NCBI RefSeq assembly: GCF_049800835.1
Contig: NZ_JBNAFU010000001.1
Coordinates: 248,001 to 312,000 of the forward strand
DNA length: 64,000 nucleotides
Direction of reading: 5' to 3'
From: Dinoroseobacter sp049800835
GTDB lineage: Bacteria > Pseudomonadota > Alphaproteobacteria > Rhodobacterales > Rhodobacteraceae
Each line of letters begins with the position of its first letter. Within the stretch, counting starts at the first letter, position 1. Position numbers and translations under genes: made by a program. A model generated the notes under the pieces. The model was given only the letters and a program-made list of their open reading frames with translations, was not told where the DNA came from and made no database searches. Of the stretch, positions 16,469-24,680 are shown one piece after another.

Positions 16469-17191
16469 TCAATCGGCGTGGGGTGATCCACGAAACCCGG
16501 TTGCCACGACAAACTTCTCCGAGCTGTCGGACCGGCTCGCCTCGGGCTTGAAATTCACGACCTTGTCGAACGACTTCTTCAGAAGCGTTTGCAGCTCCCC
16601 TTCGGCGCCACCGGCAAGAACCTTGGCGACGAACGTGCCCCCTGGTTCGAGAATGTCGAAGGCCAGGTACGCCGCGGCCTCGCACAGGGCCACGATCCTC
16701 AGATGGTCGGTTTGCTTGTGCCCCGAACTCGCGGCGGCCATGTCCGACATCACCACATCCGCGCCGCCGCCGAGCCAGGCCTTGACCTGATCGTCCGCGC
16801 CGTCGGCCATGAAATCCAGAACATGGGTTTCGGCGCCGGGAACCGGGTCGATCTCTTTCAGATCGACGCCCAGAACCGACCCTTGTGCCTTGCCGGATTT
16901 CTCCCCCAGCGCGTTGACGCGTTTGACGGCGACCTGGCACCAGCCACCCGGCGCACAGCCCAGATCGACCACGCGCGCTCCAGGGACAAGGAACCGGAAC
17001 TTGTCGTCGATCTCGGAGATTTTATACGCCGCGCGGCCCCGGTACCCTTCGCGCTTTGCACGCTGGACGTAAGGGTCGTTGAGTTGGCGTTCCAGCCATA
17101 GGGTGGAGCTCAGCCGCCGACCGCGCGCGGTCTTGACCTTCACGCGCAGATCGCGCTGCCCGCGCCCTGAATTTCCGGCTTTTTTAGGCAT
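16469..17191 (-). CDS. rlmE: 23S rRNA 2'-O-methyltransferase RlmE (FtsJ)
   Basis: A 240-residue SAM-dependent enzyme methylating U2552 of 23S rRNA. The SAM motif is VVDLGCAPGGWCQVAV. The K-D-K-E catalytic set can be read as K in RAAYK, D in VMSDMA, K in FVAKVL and E in SSEKFVVA. It is slightly longer than E. coli RlmE because of a basic N-terminal 30 residues. Its start overlaps the stop of the upstream phosphatase gene (TGATG), so the two are translated together. It converges on cysG with 46 bases between stops. Confidence 0.95.
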   Translation of the reverse strand: MPKKAGNSGRGQRDLRVKVKTARGRRLSSTLWLERQLNDPYVQRAKREGYRGRAAYKISEIDDKFRFLVPGARVVDLGCAPGGWCQVAVKRVNALGEKSGKAQGSVLGVDLKEIDPVPGAETHVLDFMADGADDQVKAWLGGGADVVMSDMAAASSGHKQTDHLRIVALCEAAAYLAFDILEPGGTFVAKVLAGGAEGELQTLLKKSFDKVVNFKPEASRSDSSEKFVVATGFRGSPHAD

Positions 17192-18369
17192 CAGAAGGGG
17201 CCTTCCTCCAGCACGCCATCTGCGCTCATCTGCGCGTAGAGCAACCCTTCGCGCAATCCCCGATCCGCAACCGACAAGCGATCGGTGGGCCAGACCCGCA
17301 GCAGCGCCTGAAGGATCGCAGCCCCGGACATGATCAGGGCCTGCCGGTCACGCCCGATCCGGGCGTCCTTACGACGCCCTTCGGGCCCCAGCGCAAGATA
17401 GCCCTGAATGACAGTGTCGATCTGGTCAGAGGTCATGCGCAGCCCGTCGACCTTGTTGCGGTCGTAACGGCGCAGGTTCAGATGGCTCGCCGCGACGGTC
17501 GTGACCGTGCCCGAGGTCCCGATGATCTGGAACCCCTCCCGCACCTGATCCGGCTCGTTATAGGGTGAGAATTCGGCAAGGTTTTCCTCGAAAAACCAAC
17601 TCATCAACGCAAAGCGCGCCGCATCGTCCGCGACGTCTGAGAACTGGTCCTTGAGTGTCGCCACCCCCAGCGGGACGGAAATCCAGTCGACAACCCGCGC
17701 GGCCGCCTGCCCGGTATCGGGCCCCTCGAACCCCGCGTGCAGGCGCATGATGGCCGCAGGGCGTTCTACCTTGGGCACCCCGGAGAGATCGATCCACACA
17801 AGCTCTGTCGAGCCGCCGCCGATATCGACCACCAGCAACTGTTCCGTCCGGACTGAAACAAGCGGCGCGCAGGACACGACGGCCAGACGGGCCTCCTCCT
17901 CCGGTTCGATGATCTCCAGCGCGAGGCTCGTGTCACGTTGCACCAGCGAGATGAAGTCGCGCGCGTTCGTGGCCCGGCGGCACGCCTCGGTCGCCACAAG
18001 ACGCATCCGTTTGACCCGGTGTTCCGCCAGTTTCCGCTGGCAGATCTTCAAAGCGCCGACCGTGCGCGCCATAGACGCGCGGCTCAACTTGCCGGACGCC
18101 TCCAAACCGTGGCCCAGTTGCACGGATTTCGAAAAACTGTCGACCACGTGAAACTGGCTGCCCTTGGGCTGGGCGATCAGCATCCGGCAGGAGTTCGTGC
18201 CCAGATCGAGCGCCGCGTAGAGATCCGCAGGATCGGGCCGTTCACTGGCATGCGCGGCAGTCTTCGCAAAACCGGCGTGTGGCTCCGCCCCCTGCTGCGC
18301 CAGAAGCGCGCCGGTATCGGGTACGGACTTGAGCTTTGGTTTTCCCCTGCGCCGGGGCCGTTTGGGCAT
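17191..18369 (-). CDS. Ppx/GppA family phosphatase
   Basis: A 392-residue ASKHA-fold phosphatase acting on polyphosphate and/or pppGpp. The phosphate-binding loop ALDLGTNSCRMLIA is near residue 53, and the second loop VVDIGGGSTELVW near residue 187. EPEEEARLAV and GTSGTVTTVAA are further family blocks. The first 45 residues are basic and low in complexity. The size is of the short exopolyphosphatase type without the C-terminal HD domain. It is co-transcribed with rlmE, a common pairing in Rhodobacterales. The substrate cannot be decided from sequence alone. Confidence 0.9.
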   Translation of the reverse strand: MPKRPRRRGKPKLKSVPDTGALLAQQGAEPHAGFAKTAAHASERPDPADLYAALDLGTNSCRMLIAQPKGSQFHVVDSFSKSVQLGHGLEASGKLSRASMARTVGALKICQRKLAEHRVKRMRLVATEACRRATNARDFISLVQRDTSLALEIIEPEEEARLAVVSCAPLVSVRTEQLLVVDIGGGSTELVWIDLSGVPKVERPAAIMRLHAGFEGPDTGQAAARVVDWISVPLGVATLKDQFSDVADDAARFALMSWFFEENLAEFSPYNEPDQVREGFQIIGTSGTVTTVAASHLNLRRYDRNKVDGLRMTSDQIDTVIQGYLALGPEGRRKDARIGRDRQALIMSGAAILQALLRVWPTDRLSVADRGLREGLLYAQMSADGVLEEGPF

Positions 18370-18616
18370 GAGTGAAACTCCTTAACCATGACCATAGGCG
18401 CTTGCGTAAAAACCGGCAAGTCGGTGTAGGTTAACGCACACCTGCGCCCGCAGATCCGCTCATAAAGATACTGAGGATTTTTCCGACGCGCCGATCTGGC
18501 CGCAAAGGCATCGAGCGCATAGAAGGTCGGTGGCGTCTGCACATGTGTCGAAAACGGACCGGTCAGGTGTCACGAGGTGTGGCTAGACCAAAGAACTGGA
18601 CACGAAAGGGAGGATC

Positions 18617-18913
18617 ATGCCCGAGGTAACCATCGTCTACTGGCGCGATATTCCGGCCCAGGTCATTGTCGGCAAGGGCCGCCGTGCGGCCAAGCGGCAA
18701 TTGTCCGAGCGGTTCGAACAAGCCATCGATCGCTGCGCCATGAAAGTCGGCGCGCGCGACACGGATGCGTATCTGGCCGAATGGCGCAAGGCCGACCCCG
18801 TGACCATGGACGGCGACGCGTCCGAGATCGCCGAGGCGGAGCATGCCCGGCTCGAAACCACCTATGACGCAGAGAAACTCAAGGCGCTGATTGAGCGCGA
18901 CGGTTGGGCCTGA
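18617..18913 (+). CDS. Small 'virulence factor' family protein
   Basis: A 98-residue soluble protein starting MPEVTIVYWRDIPAQVIVGKG, which matches the bacterial 'virulence factor' (PF13769-type) family. The name is historical and no biochemical role is established. A strong GGGAGG ribosome site precedes it. It lies 33 bases before a methyltetrahydrofolate:corrinoid methyltransferase. That pairing suggests a helper in corrinoid-dependent methyl transfer and not in virulence. The 247 bases upstream (18370-18616) hold no gene I can support. Confidence 0.8.
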   Translation: MPEVTIVYWRDIPAQVIVGKGRRAAKRQLSERFEQAIDRCAMKVGARDTDAYLAEWRKADPVTMDGDASEIAEAEHARLETTYDAEKLKALIERDGWA

Positions 18914-18946
18914 GCCCGCCCCACCCCTTATTTGCGAGAGACCCCC

Positions 18947-19906
18947 ATGAACCGCACTGTTCTTGAATCCAAGTCCCAGACTGTCACCATCGGCTTTGAT
19001 CAGCCGTTCTGCGTGATCGGCGAGCGGATCAACCCGACGGGCCGCAAGAAACTGGCGGCCGAGCTTGAGGCGGGAGATTTCTCCACCGTGGAGAAGGATG
19101 CGCTGGAACAGGTCGCCTGCGGTGCCATGGTCCTCGATGTGAACGCGGGGGTTGTCTACAACTCCAACCCGAACCCGAACGAGACCGAACCGCCGCTGAT
19201 GCGCAAGATGATCGATCTCGTGCAGAGCCTCGTGGAGGTGCCGCTCGTGATCGACAGTTCCGTGCCCGGTGCGCTTGAGGCCGGACTGGAGGTGGCCCAT
19301 GGTCGCCCGCTGGTGAATTCCGTGACCGGCGAGGAAGACCGGCTGGAGGCCATCCTGCCCTTGGTCAAGAAGTACAACGTGCCGGTTGTCGCGATCTCCA
19401 ACGACGATACGGGCATCTCCGAGGACCCGGACGTCCGCTTTGCCGTGGCCAAGAAGATCGTGGAGCATGCCGCCGATTACGGCATTCCCGCCAGTGACAT
19501 CGTCGTCGATCCCCTTGTCATGCCGATCGGTGCCATGGCCACCGCCGGGCAACAGGTGTTCACCCTCGTGCGCCGATTGCGCGACGAGCTTGGGGTGAAC
19601 ACGACCTGTGGGGCGTCCAATGTCAGCTTCGGCCTGCCGAACCGGCATGGGCTGGGCGCGGCCTTTTTGCCGATGGCGATCACGGCTGGCATGACAAGCG
19701 CCATCATGAACCCGATCCGCCCGCAGGAGATGGAGGCCATCCGCGCCGCCAACCTGTTGATGAACAACGACGCCAACGGCACTGAATGGATCAAGTTCGC
19801 CCGCGTGATGGAGGCGCACAAGGCCGGAACCCCGTTTGGCGAGGCGTCGCAGGCGGTGGCCAGTGCGGGCGGCGGGCGCGGCGGACGGCGGCGTCGACGC
19901 GGGTGA
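18947..19906 (+). CDS. Methyltetrahydrofolate:corrinoid methyltransferase (MtgA/AcsE-like)
   Basis: A 319-residue TIM-barrel pterin-binding enzyme. It should move a methyl group between a methylated corrinoid protein and tetrahydrofolate. Family blocks are FCVIGERINPTGRKKLA near residue 25, MVLDVNAGVVYNSNPNPNE, PLVIDSSVPGALEAGLEV, VNSVTGEED and DIVVDPLVMPIGAMA. The MNRT start at 18947 follows a GAGAG site and gives the expected length. The C-terminus is odd: a glycine/arginine tail (GGRGGRRRRRG). A similar arginine tail ends the corrinoid activator at 24035. Related enzymes act in demethylation of glycine betaine and other methylated amines. No substrate methyltransferase or corrinoid protein is in this window. 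Confidence 0.88.
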   Translation: MNRTVLESKSQTVTIGFDQPFCVIGERINPTGRKKLAAELEAGDFSTVEKDALEQVACGAMVLDVNAGVVYNSNPNPNETEPPLMRKMIDLVQSLVEVPLVIDSSVPGALEAGLEVAHGRPLVNSVTGEEDRLEAILPLVKKYNVPVVAISNDDTGISEDPDVRFAVAKKIVEHAADYGIPASDIVVDPLVMPIGAMATAGQQVFTLVRRLRDELGVNTTCGASNVSFGLPNRHGLGAAFLPMAITAGMTSAIMNPIRPQEMEAIRAANLLMNNDANGTEWIKFARVMEAHKAGTPFGEASQAVASAGGGRGGRRRRRG

Positions 19907-20950
19907 TCAGCCCTGGCCCGCCAGCGCCTCACGCGCGGCGATCTGTTTCTTGCGATAGGCGCTGGGGCTCAGCCCCGTTTCCCGGCGGAATGCTGTCGCG
20001 AAGGCGCTTTGGTTCGCGTAGCCCAGCCGATACGCGGTCTGGCTGACGGGCATGTCGCTTTCGGTCAACTCCCGCATTGCCAGCCGCAGCCGCACATGGC
20101 TCAGGATCTCCTTGAAACTTGTTTGAGCTTCCTGCAAACGGCGCGATAGGCTGCGCGTCGACAACCCCATTTCCTGCGCGATTTCGCCAAGGCTGGGCAA
20201 CCGGTCAGGAAAACACCCCTCCACCAGAAGCTCTACCGTTTCCTCAATGGTCCGGGCCGGCATCTGCATGGCGTCCAGCGCGCGATCCCCTTCGGCCATC
20301 AGAAAGGCGCGCAGCAGATCATCCCGCGAAATCATCGGCGCATCGAGCGTCGCATGGCCGATCAGCATCTCGATCCGGGTGGCCGAAAACTCGATATCGC
20401 AGCCTATACGCGCCCGCACTTTCGGGTTGGGTGCGGTGCGCGCGTGGGTGAAAGACAACCCGTCGGGATAGAACGCGCGCCCGGTAAAATTCCGGATCTG
20501 CGTGGTCACTGCGCCGTAGATCATCTCGAAATACCGGGAAAAGGCACGCAGTTTGGGGTCGGTTATGTCAAGCGTCAGTGCGGCGATGTTGCCGGTTTCA
20601 CGCAGGGAAAACTCAAGCCCCGGCCGCACGGTGCTGGTGTAGCGCCGGGCGGCGAGGATACCTTCGCGAAGCGTCGGGGAGTGGCGCGCGATATATCCGG
20701 GCAGGTTGCTTGGGTGATTGTGGGACAGACCCGCATCAAAGCCGAAGTCGATGTCGCCCGTCGCCTCGCAGGCGCGCTGCACGAAGGCCGCTTCATCATG
20801 CACCGAAATGCGTGTTTCCGGCGCGGCGCTGGCAAGGTCCGGCAGGTCAAGCCCGTCCGAAAGAGCGTCGATGGAAACCTGCGGAAAAGAGTGGCGCAAG
20901 CGCTGCGCCAAATCACTGACAAGTAAAACAGTTGGACCGATACTGGACAT
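19907..20950 (-). CDS. AraC-family transcription regulator
   Basis: A 347-residue regulator. Residues 10-200 form the arabinose-binding-like domain of the OruR/ArgR-type AraC group. Residues 245-335 hold two helix-turn-helix motifs (SLGEIAQEMGLSTRSLSRRL and VSQTAYRLGYANQSAFATAF), ending with RRETGLSPSAYRK. I chose the ATG at 20950 (MSSIGPTVLL); an in-frame start 12 codons upstream is possible. It is exactly back to back with the methyltransferase gene: the two stop codons are adjacent in TGATCA. It may control the methyl-transfer genes around it, but no operator was identified. Confidence 0.88.
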   Translation of the reverse strand: MSSIGPTVLLVSDLAQRLRHSFPQVSIDALSDGLDLPDLASAAPETRISVHDEAAFVQRACEATGDIDFGFDAGLSHNHPSNLPGYIARHSPTLREGILAARRYTSTVRPGLEFSLRETGNIAALTLDITDPKLRAFSRYFEMIYGAVTTQIRNFTGRAFYPDGLSFTHARTAPNPKVRARIGCDIEFSATRIEMLIGHATLDAPMISRDDLLRAFLMAEGDRALDAMQMPARTIEETVELLVEGCFPDRLPSLGEIAQEMGLSTRSLSRRLQEAQTSFKEILSHVRLRLAMRELTESDMPVSQTAYRLGYANQSAFATAFRRETGLSPSAYRKKQIAAREALAGQG

Positions 20951-21233
20951 GGCGCCGACCGTAGAAGCGCCCCGGTGGCGGAACAAGTGTGGAAATGCAT
21001 CGGGCTGTCACGTTCGAGGACCTTGGGCAGGTCGGCAGAACCGTGCTTGCCGAGCACGCAGGCCCTTTCCAAATGCAAAACAATTGTGAAAACTGTTGCT
21101 GATTGAAGCAGTTCGCGCAAGAAAGCGTACCTAAGCTTGGTTGATCCGGGCCGAACATGGTCCTTGGCACGCGTTACCGATATGTTTACCGAGTGCTGTT
21201 TATGAGTGGTTGGCCAGAATACAGGAGCCATCA

Positions 21234-21848
21234 ATGAGTGTAAGATCCGTGATTGCGGCCGCAATCCTGACGCTGCTGGTCGGCTGTGCGTCCTGGCAGA
21301 CCGCATATGATGCCCCGGTTTCGTCGGATGTATCCAAGAACTGGAGACTGAACTCCGTCTCCGTTGATGTTCCGCTGACACTCTCCGTTGGCGAAGCGAA
21401 CGTCTATGCCCCCTCAACCGATATTGTCTGGCAGGAAGAGTTGCTTCCAACGGGCACAACCCGCCATGCGCAAGTCGATGCGATCATGACCGACGCGGTC
21501 CGGCGCGGGGCCTCGGCACTTCCGGGCTCGCGACCGGTCGATATTCAGGTGGTTGTGTCCCGCTTCCATGCGCTGTCCGACTACGCCCGTGTGCGCCTGT
21601 CACAAGAAGGCGTGCACAACATCAACTTCACGCTCCAGGTGACAGACGCCGGAACCGGCGCTGTGCTTGTCCCGGCAACGCCGATCCAGTCGGATCTGGT
21701 GGCCTTCACCGGGCAGGACTCTATCGATGCTCTTGCCGCCGGACAGACGCAAAAGGTCCGCATCACGCAGCATGTTGCCGAAACTGTCGCGGGTTTTCTG
21801 GGCGTGGGGCCGGACAATCGCGCGGAATTCACGCGCCTGGGGCGCTGA
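21234..21848 (+). CDS. Lipoprotein of unknown function
   Basis: A 204-residue protein with a lipoprotein signal peptide: basic R4, a hydrophobic core, then the lipobox LVGC with C18 as the likely lipidated residue. An AGGAG ribosome site at 21223 decides the start. The mature part is mostly beta-rich with no family I can name with certainty. It is probably one of the Rhodobacterales-specific small lipoproteins that follow regulators or cell-envelope genes. It is divergent from the AraC gene with 283 bases between, and a strong terminator ends it. Confidence 0.75.
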   Translation: MSVRSVIAAAILTLLVGCASWQTAYDAPVSSDVSKNWRLNSVSVDVPLTLSVGEANVYAPSTDIVWQEELLPTGTTRHAQVDAIMTDAVRRGASALPGSRPVDIQVVVSRFHALSDYARVRLSQEGVHNINFTLQVTDAGTGAVLVPATPIQSDLVAFTGQDSIDALAAGQTQKVRITQHVAETVAGFLGVGPDNRAEFTRLGR

Positions 21849-21893
21849 GCAGCGCCCGACGACGGCTGAGCCAAATTCATAATCTACGTGACG

Positions 21894-21921
21894 AAAAAGG
21901 CGACCGGTCGGTCGCCTTTTT
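21894..21921 (+). terminator. Intrinsic terminator
   Basis: A perfect 12-bp stem (21894-21905 with 21910-21921) around the loop GGTC. It begins with five A and ends with five T, so it can work in both directions. It ends the lipoprotein gene and lies 62 bases before the chosen start of the corrinoid activator. That gene therefore needs its own promoter or read-through. Confidence 0.88.
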
Positions 21922-21983
21922 GCTGTGGTCCGCTGCCGGCGGCATTATCTATGGCAGGCAGAGTGACTGGAAAGCTGATCCTG

Positions 21984-24035
21984 ATGACGCGCGAAACCGA
22001 CCCCCTTGTTATTTTCACCCCCTCGGGAAAACGGGGGCGGTTTGCCCTCGGAACGCCTGTCCTTACCGCAGCGCGCCAGTTGGGGGTTGACCTGGATTCG
22101 GTCTGCGGCGGCCGCGGCATCTGCTCTCGCTGTCAGATCACCCCCTCCTTCGGCGCGTTCCCGAAACATGGTGTTGATGTCTTGGAGACCGCCCTTTCGG
22201 ACTGGAATGCGGTCGAGGAACGGTACAAGTCCAAACGCGGGTTGATCGACGGGCGGCGCCTCGGGTGCCAGGCCACGGTTCAGGGCGATGTCGTGATCGA
22301 CGTTCCGCCCGAAAGCCAGGTGCACAAGCAGGTCGTGCGCAAACGCGCCGAAGCACGCGAGATCGTCGTCGATCCCGCGACGAGATTGTACCTTGTGCGC
22401 GTCGAAGAACCGGACATGCATCACCCATTGGGCGACAAGGAACGGCTCTTTCAAGCTCTTGAAGATCAGTGGGGCCTGGCCGACATCACATTGGCGCGCG
22501 CGTTGCTGCCGCAGCTGCAAAGCGTCCTGAGACGGGGCAAGTGGGAGGTGACGCTGGCCGTCCACCACCGCGACACCGCAGCGCCCGGACAAATCATCGG
22601 GGTCTGGCCGGGGTTTTTCGAGGGGCCTATCTACGGCCTCGCGGTGGATTTGGGCTCCACCACCATTGCCGGGCACCTTTGCGATCTCGCCACGGGCAAT
22701 GTGATTGCAGCCACCGGCGTGATGAACCCGCAGATCCGCTTCGGAGAGGACCTGATGTCCCGCGTGTCCTACGCAATGATGAATGAGGGCGGTGCGGACG
22801 AAATGACCACCGAGGTTCGAGCCGCACTCAACCGGCTGGTCGAGGAGGCCGCGCAGGAGGCCGAGATCGACCCGGCCCACATCCTGGAGGCGACGTTTGT
22901 CTGCAATCCGGTGATGCACCACCTGCTGCTGGGGCTCGATCCGACGGAGTTGGGTCAGGCTCCCTTTGCCCTCGCCGCGTCGGACGCGATGGACATGCCT
23001 GCGGCAGAGCTTGACCTCACGGTGCTGCCCGCCACGGCGCAGGCCTATATCCTGCCCTGCATCGCCGGGCATGTGGGCGCAGACGCCGCTGCGGTTGCCT
23101 TGTCAGAGGCACCTGAGCAGTCAGAGGAACTGACCCTGATCGTTGATGTCGGCACCAACGCGGAAATCCTTCTGGGCAACCGCGACCGTGTGCTCGCATG
23201 TTCCTCCCCCACCGGCCCGGCGTTCGAGGGCGCGCAGATCAGCGCCGGCCAACGCGCCGCGCCCGGCGCGATCGAGCGTGTGCGGATCGATCCCGTCACC
23301 AAGGAACCCCGGTTCCGGATTATCGGGTCCGAGCTGTGGTCAGACGACCCCGGTTTTTATCTGGCGGCAGCTGACCTTGGCATCACCGGCATCTGTGGAT
23401 CAGGCATTATCGAGGCGGTCGCAGAGATGCGCATGGCCGGGCTGGTTGATCCGTCGGGCCTGATCGGGGGACCGGAGCAGACCGGCACCGCCCGCAGCAT
23501 TCCCGAAGGCCGCACATATGCATATGTGCTCCATGACGGTCGTGCGGAAAACGGCCCCTTGATCGCGGTGACACAGGGCGATATCCGCGCGATCCAGCTT
23601 GCGAAGTCTGCCCTCTACGCGGGGGCACGCCTGCTGATGGACGAGTTGGGCGTGGATCGGGTGGACCGCGTTACGCTGGCCGGGGCCTTCGGCGCTCATA
23701 TCTCGCCGCTGCACGCGATGGTTCTGGGCATGATCCCCGACGCGCCACTCGACAAGGTTGTGTCGGCCGGCAATGCCGCGGGAACGGGGGCGCGCATGGC
23801 CCTGTGCTCCGTCGCGGCCCGCCGCAGCGTCGAGGCAACGGTGCGGCAGATCACAAAGGTTGAAACCGCAATCGAACCAAGGTTCCAGGAGCATTTTGTC
23901 GCCGCAAATGCCATTCCGCATGCCTCCGCCGTGGCGCCGAATTTGGCCGCCGCAGTCACGTTGCCGGCGGTTTCATTCAACACCGGGCAATCGGGCAGCG
24001 AGGCAGGCAGTCGGCGCAGACGGCGGCGTGCCTGA
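21984..24035 (+). CDS. Ferredoxin-ASKHA corrinoid activation protein (RamA/RACo-like)
   Basis: A 683-residue protein. The N-terminal plant-type [2Fe-2S] ferredoxin domain has C41, C47, C50 and C95 (CGGRGICSRC, then LGCQ). A linker of about 100 residues leads to an ASKHA ATPase domain with phosphate loops AVDLGSTTIAGHL, LIVDVGTNAEILLG and TLAGAFGAHI. RamA/RACo-type proteins use ATP to put an electron on inactive Co(II) corrinoid proteins. The start at 21984 avoids the terminator; an earlier frame start inside the terminator stem is unlikely. The C-terminus is arginine-rich (GSRRRRRRA), as in the methyltransferase at 18947. It probably reactivates the corrinoid partner of that enzyme. Confidence 0.88.
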   Translation: MTRETDPLVIFTPSGKRGRFALGTPVLTAARQLGVDLDSVCGGRGICSRCQITPSFGAFPKHGVDVLETALSDWNAVEERYKSKRGLIDGRRLGCQATVQGDVVIDVPPESQVHKQVVRKRAEAREIVVDPATRLYLVRVEEPDMHHPLGDKERLFQALEDQWGLADITLARALLPQLQSVLRRGKWEVTLAVHHRDTAAPGQIIGVWPGFFEGPIYGLAVDLGSTTIAGHLCDLATGNVIAATGVMNPQIRFGEDLMSRVSYAMMNEGGADEMTTEVRAALNRLVEEAAQEAEIDPAHILEATFVCNPVMHHLLLGLDPTELGQAPFALAASDAMDMPAAELDLTVLPATAQAYILPCIAGHVGADAAAVALSEAPEQSEELTLIVDVGTNAEILLGNRDRVLACSSPTGPAFEGAQISAGQRAAPGAIERVRIDPVTKEPRFRIIGSELWSDDPGFYLAAADLGITGICGSGIIEAVAEMRMAGLVDPSGLIGGPEQTGTARSIPEGRTYAYVLHDGRAENGPLIAVTQGDIRAIQLAKSALYAGARLLMDELGVDRVDRVTLAGAFGAHISPLHAMVLGMIPDAPLDKVVSAGNAAGTGARMALCSVAARRSVEATVRQITKVETAIEPRFQEHFVAANAIPHASAVAPNLAAAVTLPAVSFNTGQSGSEAGSRRRRRRA

Positions 24036-24051
24036 AAATGAAGAAGGGCAA

Positions 24052-24080
24052 TTGACCTTGAACGGTAGCTTGGATACATC
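24052..24080 (+). promoter_or_regulatory. Sigma-70 promoter of tRNA-Gly
   Basis: TTGACC (24052-24057) and TACATC (24075-24080) have a 17-base spacer, and the -10 ends 11 bases before the tRNA 5' end. This is a good housekeeping promoter by sequence and position. Confidence 0.55.
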
Positions 24081-24091
24081 CGCCCGACGGT

Positions 24092-24165
24092 GCGGGTATG
24101 GTGAAAAGGTATCACGCGAGCTTCCCAAGCTTAAGTTACGGGTTCGATTCCCGTTACCCGCTCCA
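24092..24165 (+). tRNA. tRNA-Gly (anticodon CCC)
   Basis: A 74-base tRNA. The acceptor GCGGGTA (24092-24098) pairs perfectly with TACCCGC (24155-24161). The discriminator is T and CCA is encoded at 24163-24165. The anticodon loop TTCCCAA gives CCC, reading GGG. The T arm is ACGGGTTCGATTCCCGT. The outermost pair of the anticodon stem is imperfect. Confidence 0.96.
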
Positions 24166-24170
24166 GTTTC

Positions 24171-24662
24171 ATGACCGATCCAACAGACATACCGCCGCTT
24201 GCCCCCCTCAGCCCGGATGAGTTGCGCGCCCTGGGCGTGCCGGAGCCGTGGAATTTCGGGATGCGCGACCGGGTTCGGTTTCATGAGATTGACGCCCTGA
24301 ACCACGTCAACAACGCCGTCTGCTTCAGCTGGTTCGAAAACCTGCGCGTGCATTATCTGCGCGAATACGACCTGTATCAGTACGCGCCTGGGGAGCCGAT
24401 GCTGGTCATGCGGGCGGTCGGCGCCAGCTATCACGCACCGCTCTTTCTCGGACAGGATTACGTACTGACCGCCCGGACACGCGAGTTCGGGCGCACCTCG
24501 TTCACGATGGACTATGCGGTCTTTGCGGATGGGCGCTGCGCGATCGAGGGGCACGCGGTTATCGTCCTGCTCGAACAGGATGGCAAAACAGGGTTTGCGC
24601 TGACCGAGCCAATGCGCGAGATCATGCGCAGCCGGGATGGCGCAATGCCGCGACAGACCTGA
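24171..24662 (+). CDS. Acyl-CoA thioesterase, hotdog fold
   Basis: A 163-residue 4HBT-type thioesterase, with the active-site block FHEIDALNHVNNAVCFSWFE in which the Asp and following His-Val-Asn-Asn are typical. It hydrolyses acyl-CoA esters; the chain specificity is unknown. The ATG lies only 5 bases after the CCA of tRNA-Gly, and there is no Shine-Dalgarno sequence except within the tRNA itself. It is therefore probably on the tRNA transcript and translated after processing. A downstream start at 24261 would remove 30 residues but keep the catalytic fold. Confidence 0.85.
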   Translation: MTDPTDIPPLAPLSPDELRALGVPEPWNFGMRDRVRFHEIDALNHVNNAVCFSWFENLRVHYLREYDLYQYAPGEPMLVMRAVGASYHAPLFLGQDYVLTARTREFGRTSFTMDYAVFADGRCAIEGHAVIVLLEQDGKTGFALTEPMREIMRSRDGAMPRQT

Positions 24663-24680
24663 CCGACACGCAGCGCGCGC

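Noticed and set aside
11303..16512. Very long open frames on the minus strand opposite nirD, nasA, the TrpD2-like gene and cysG
   Set aside because: The plus-strand frames carry clear domains and cofactor ligands. The antisense frames are rich in Arg, Gly and His with no family pattern, as expected from GC-rich codon usage.
18617..18913. Evidence of virulence from the 'virulence factor' family name
   Set aside because: The name is historical. The neighbour is a corrinoid methyltransferase and nothing else in the window relates to host interaction.
21888..21983. Earlier start of the ferredoxin-ASKHA protein
   Set aside because: It would place the start codon at the base of a strong intrinsic terminator and add residues unlike the family.
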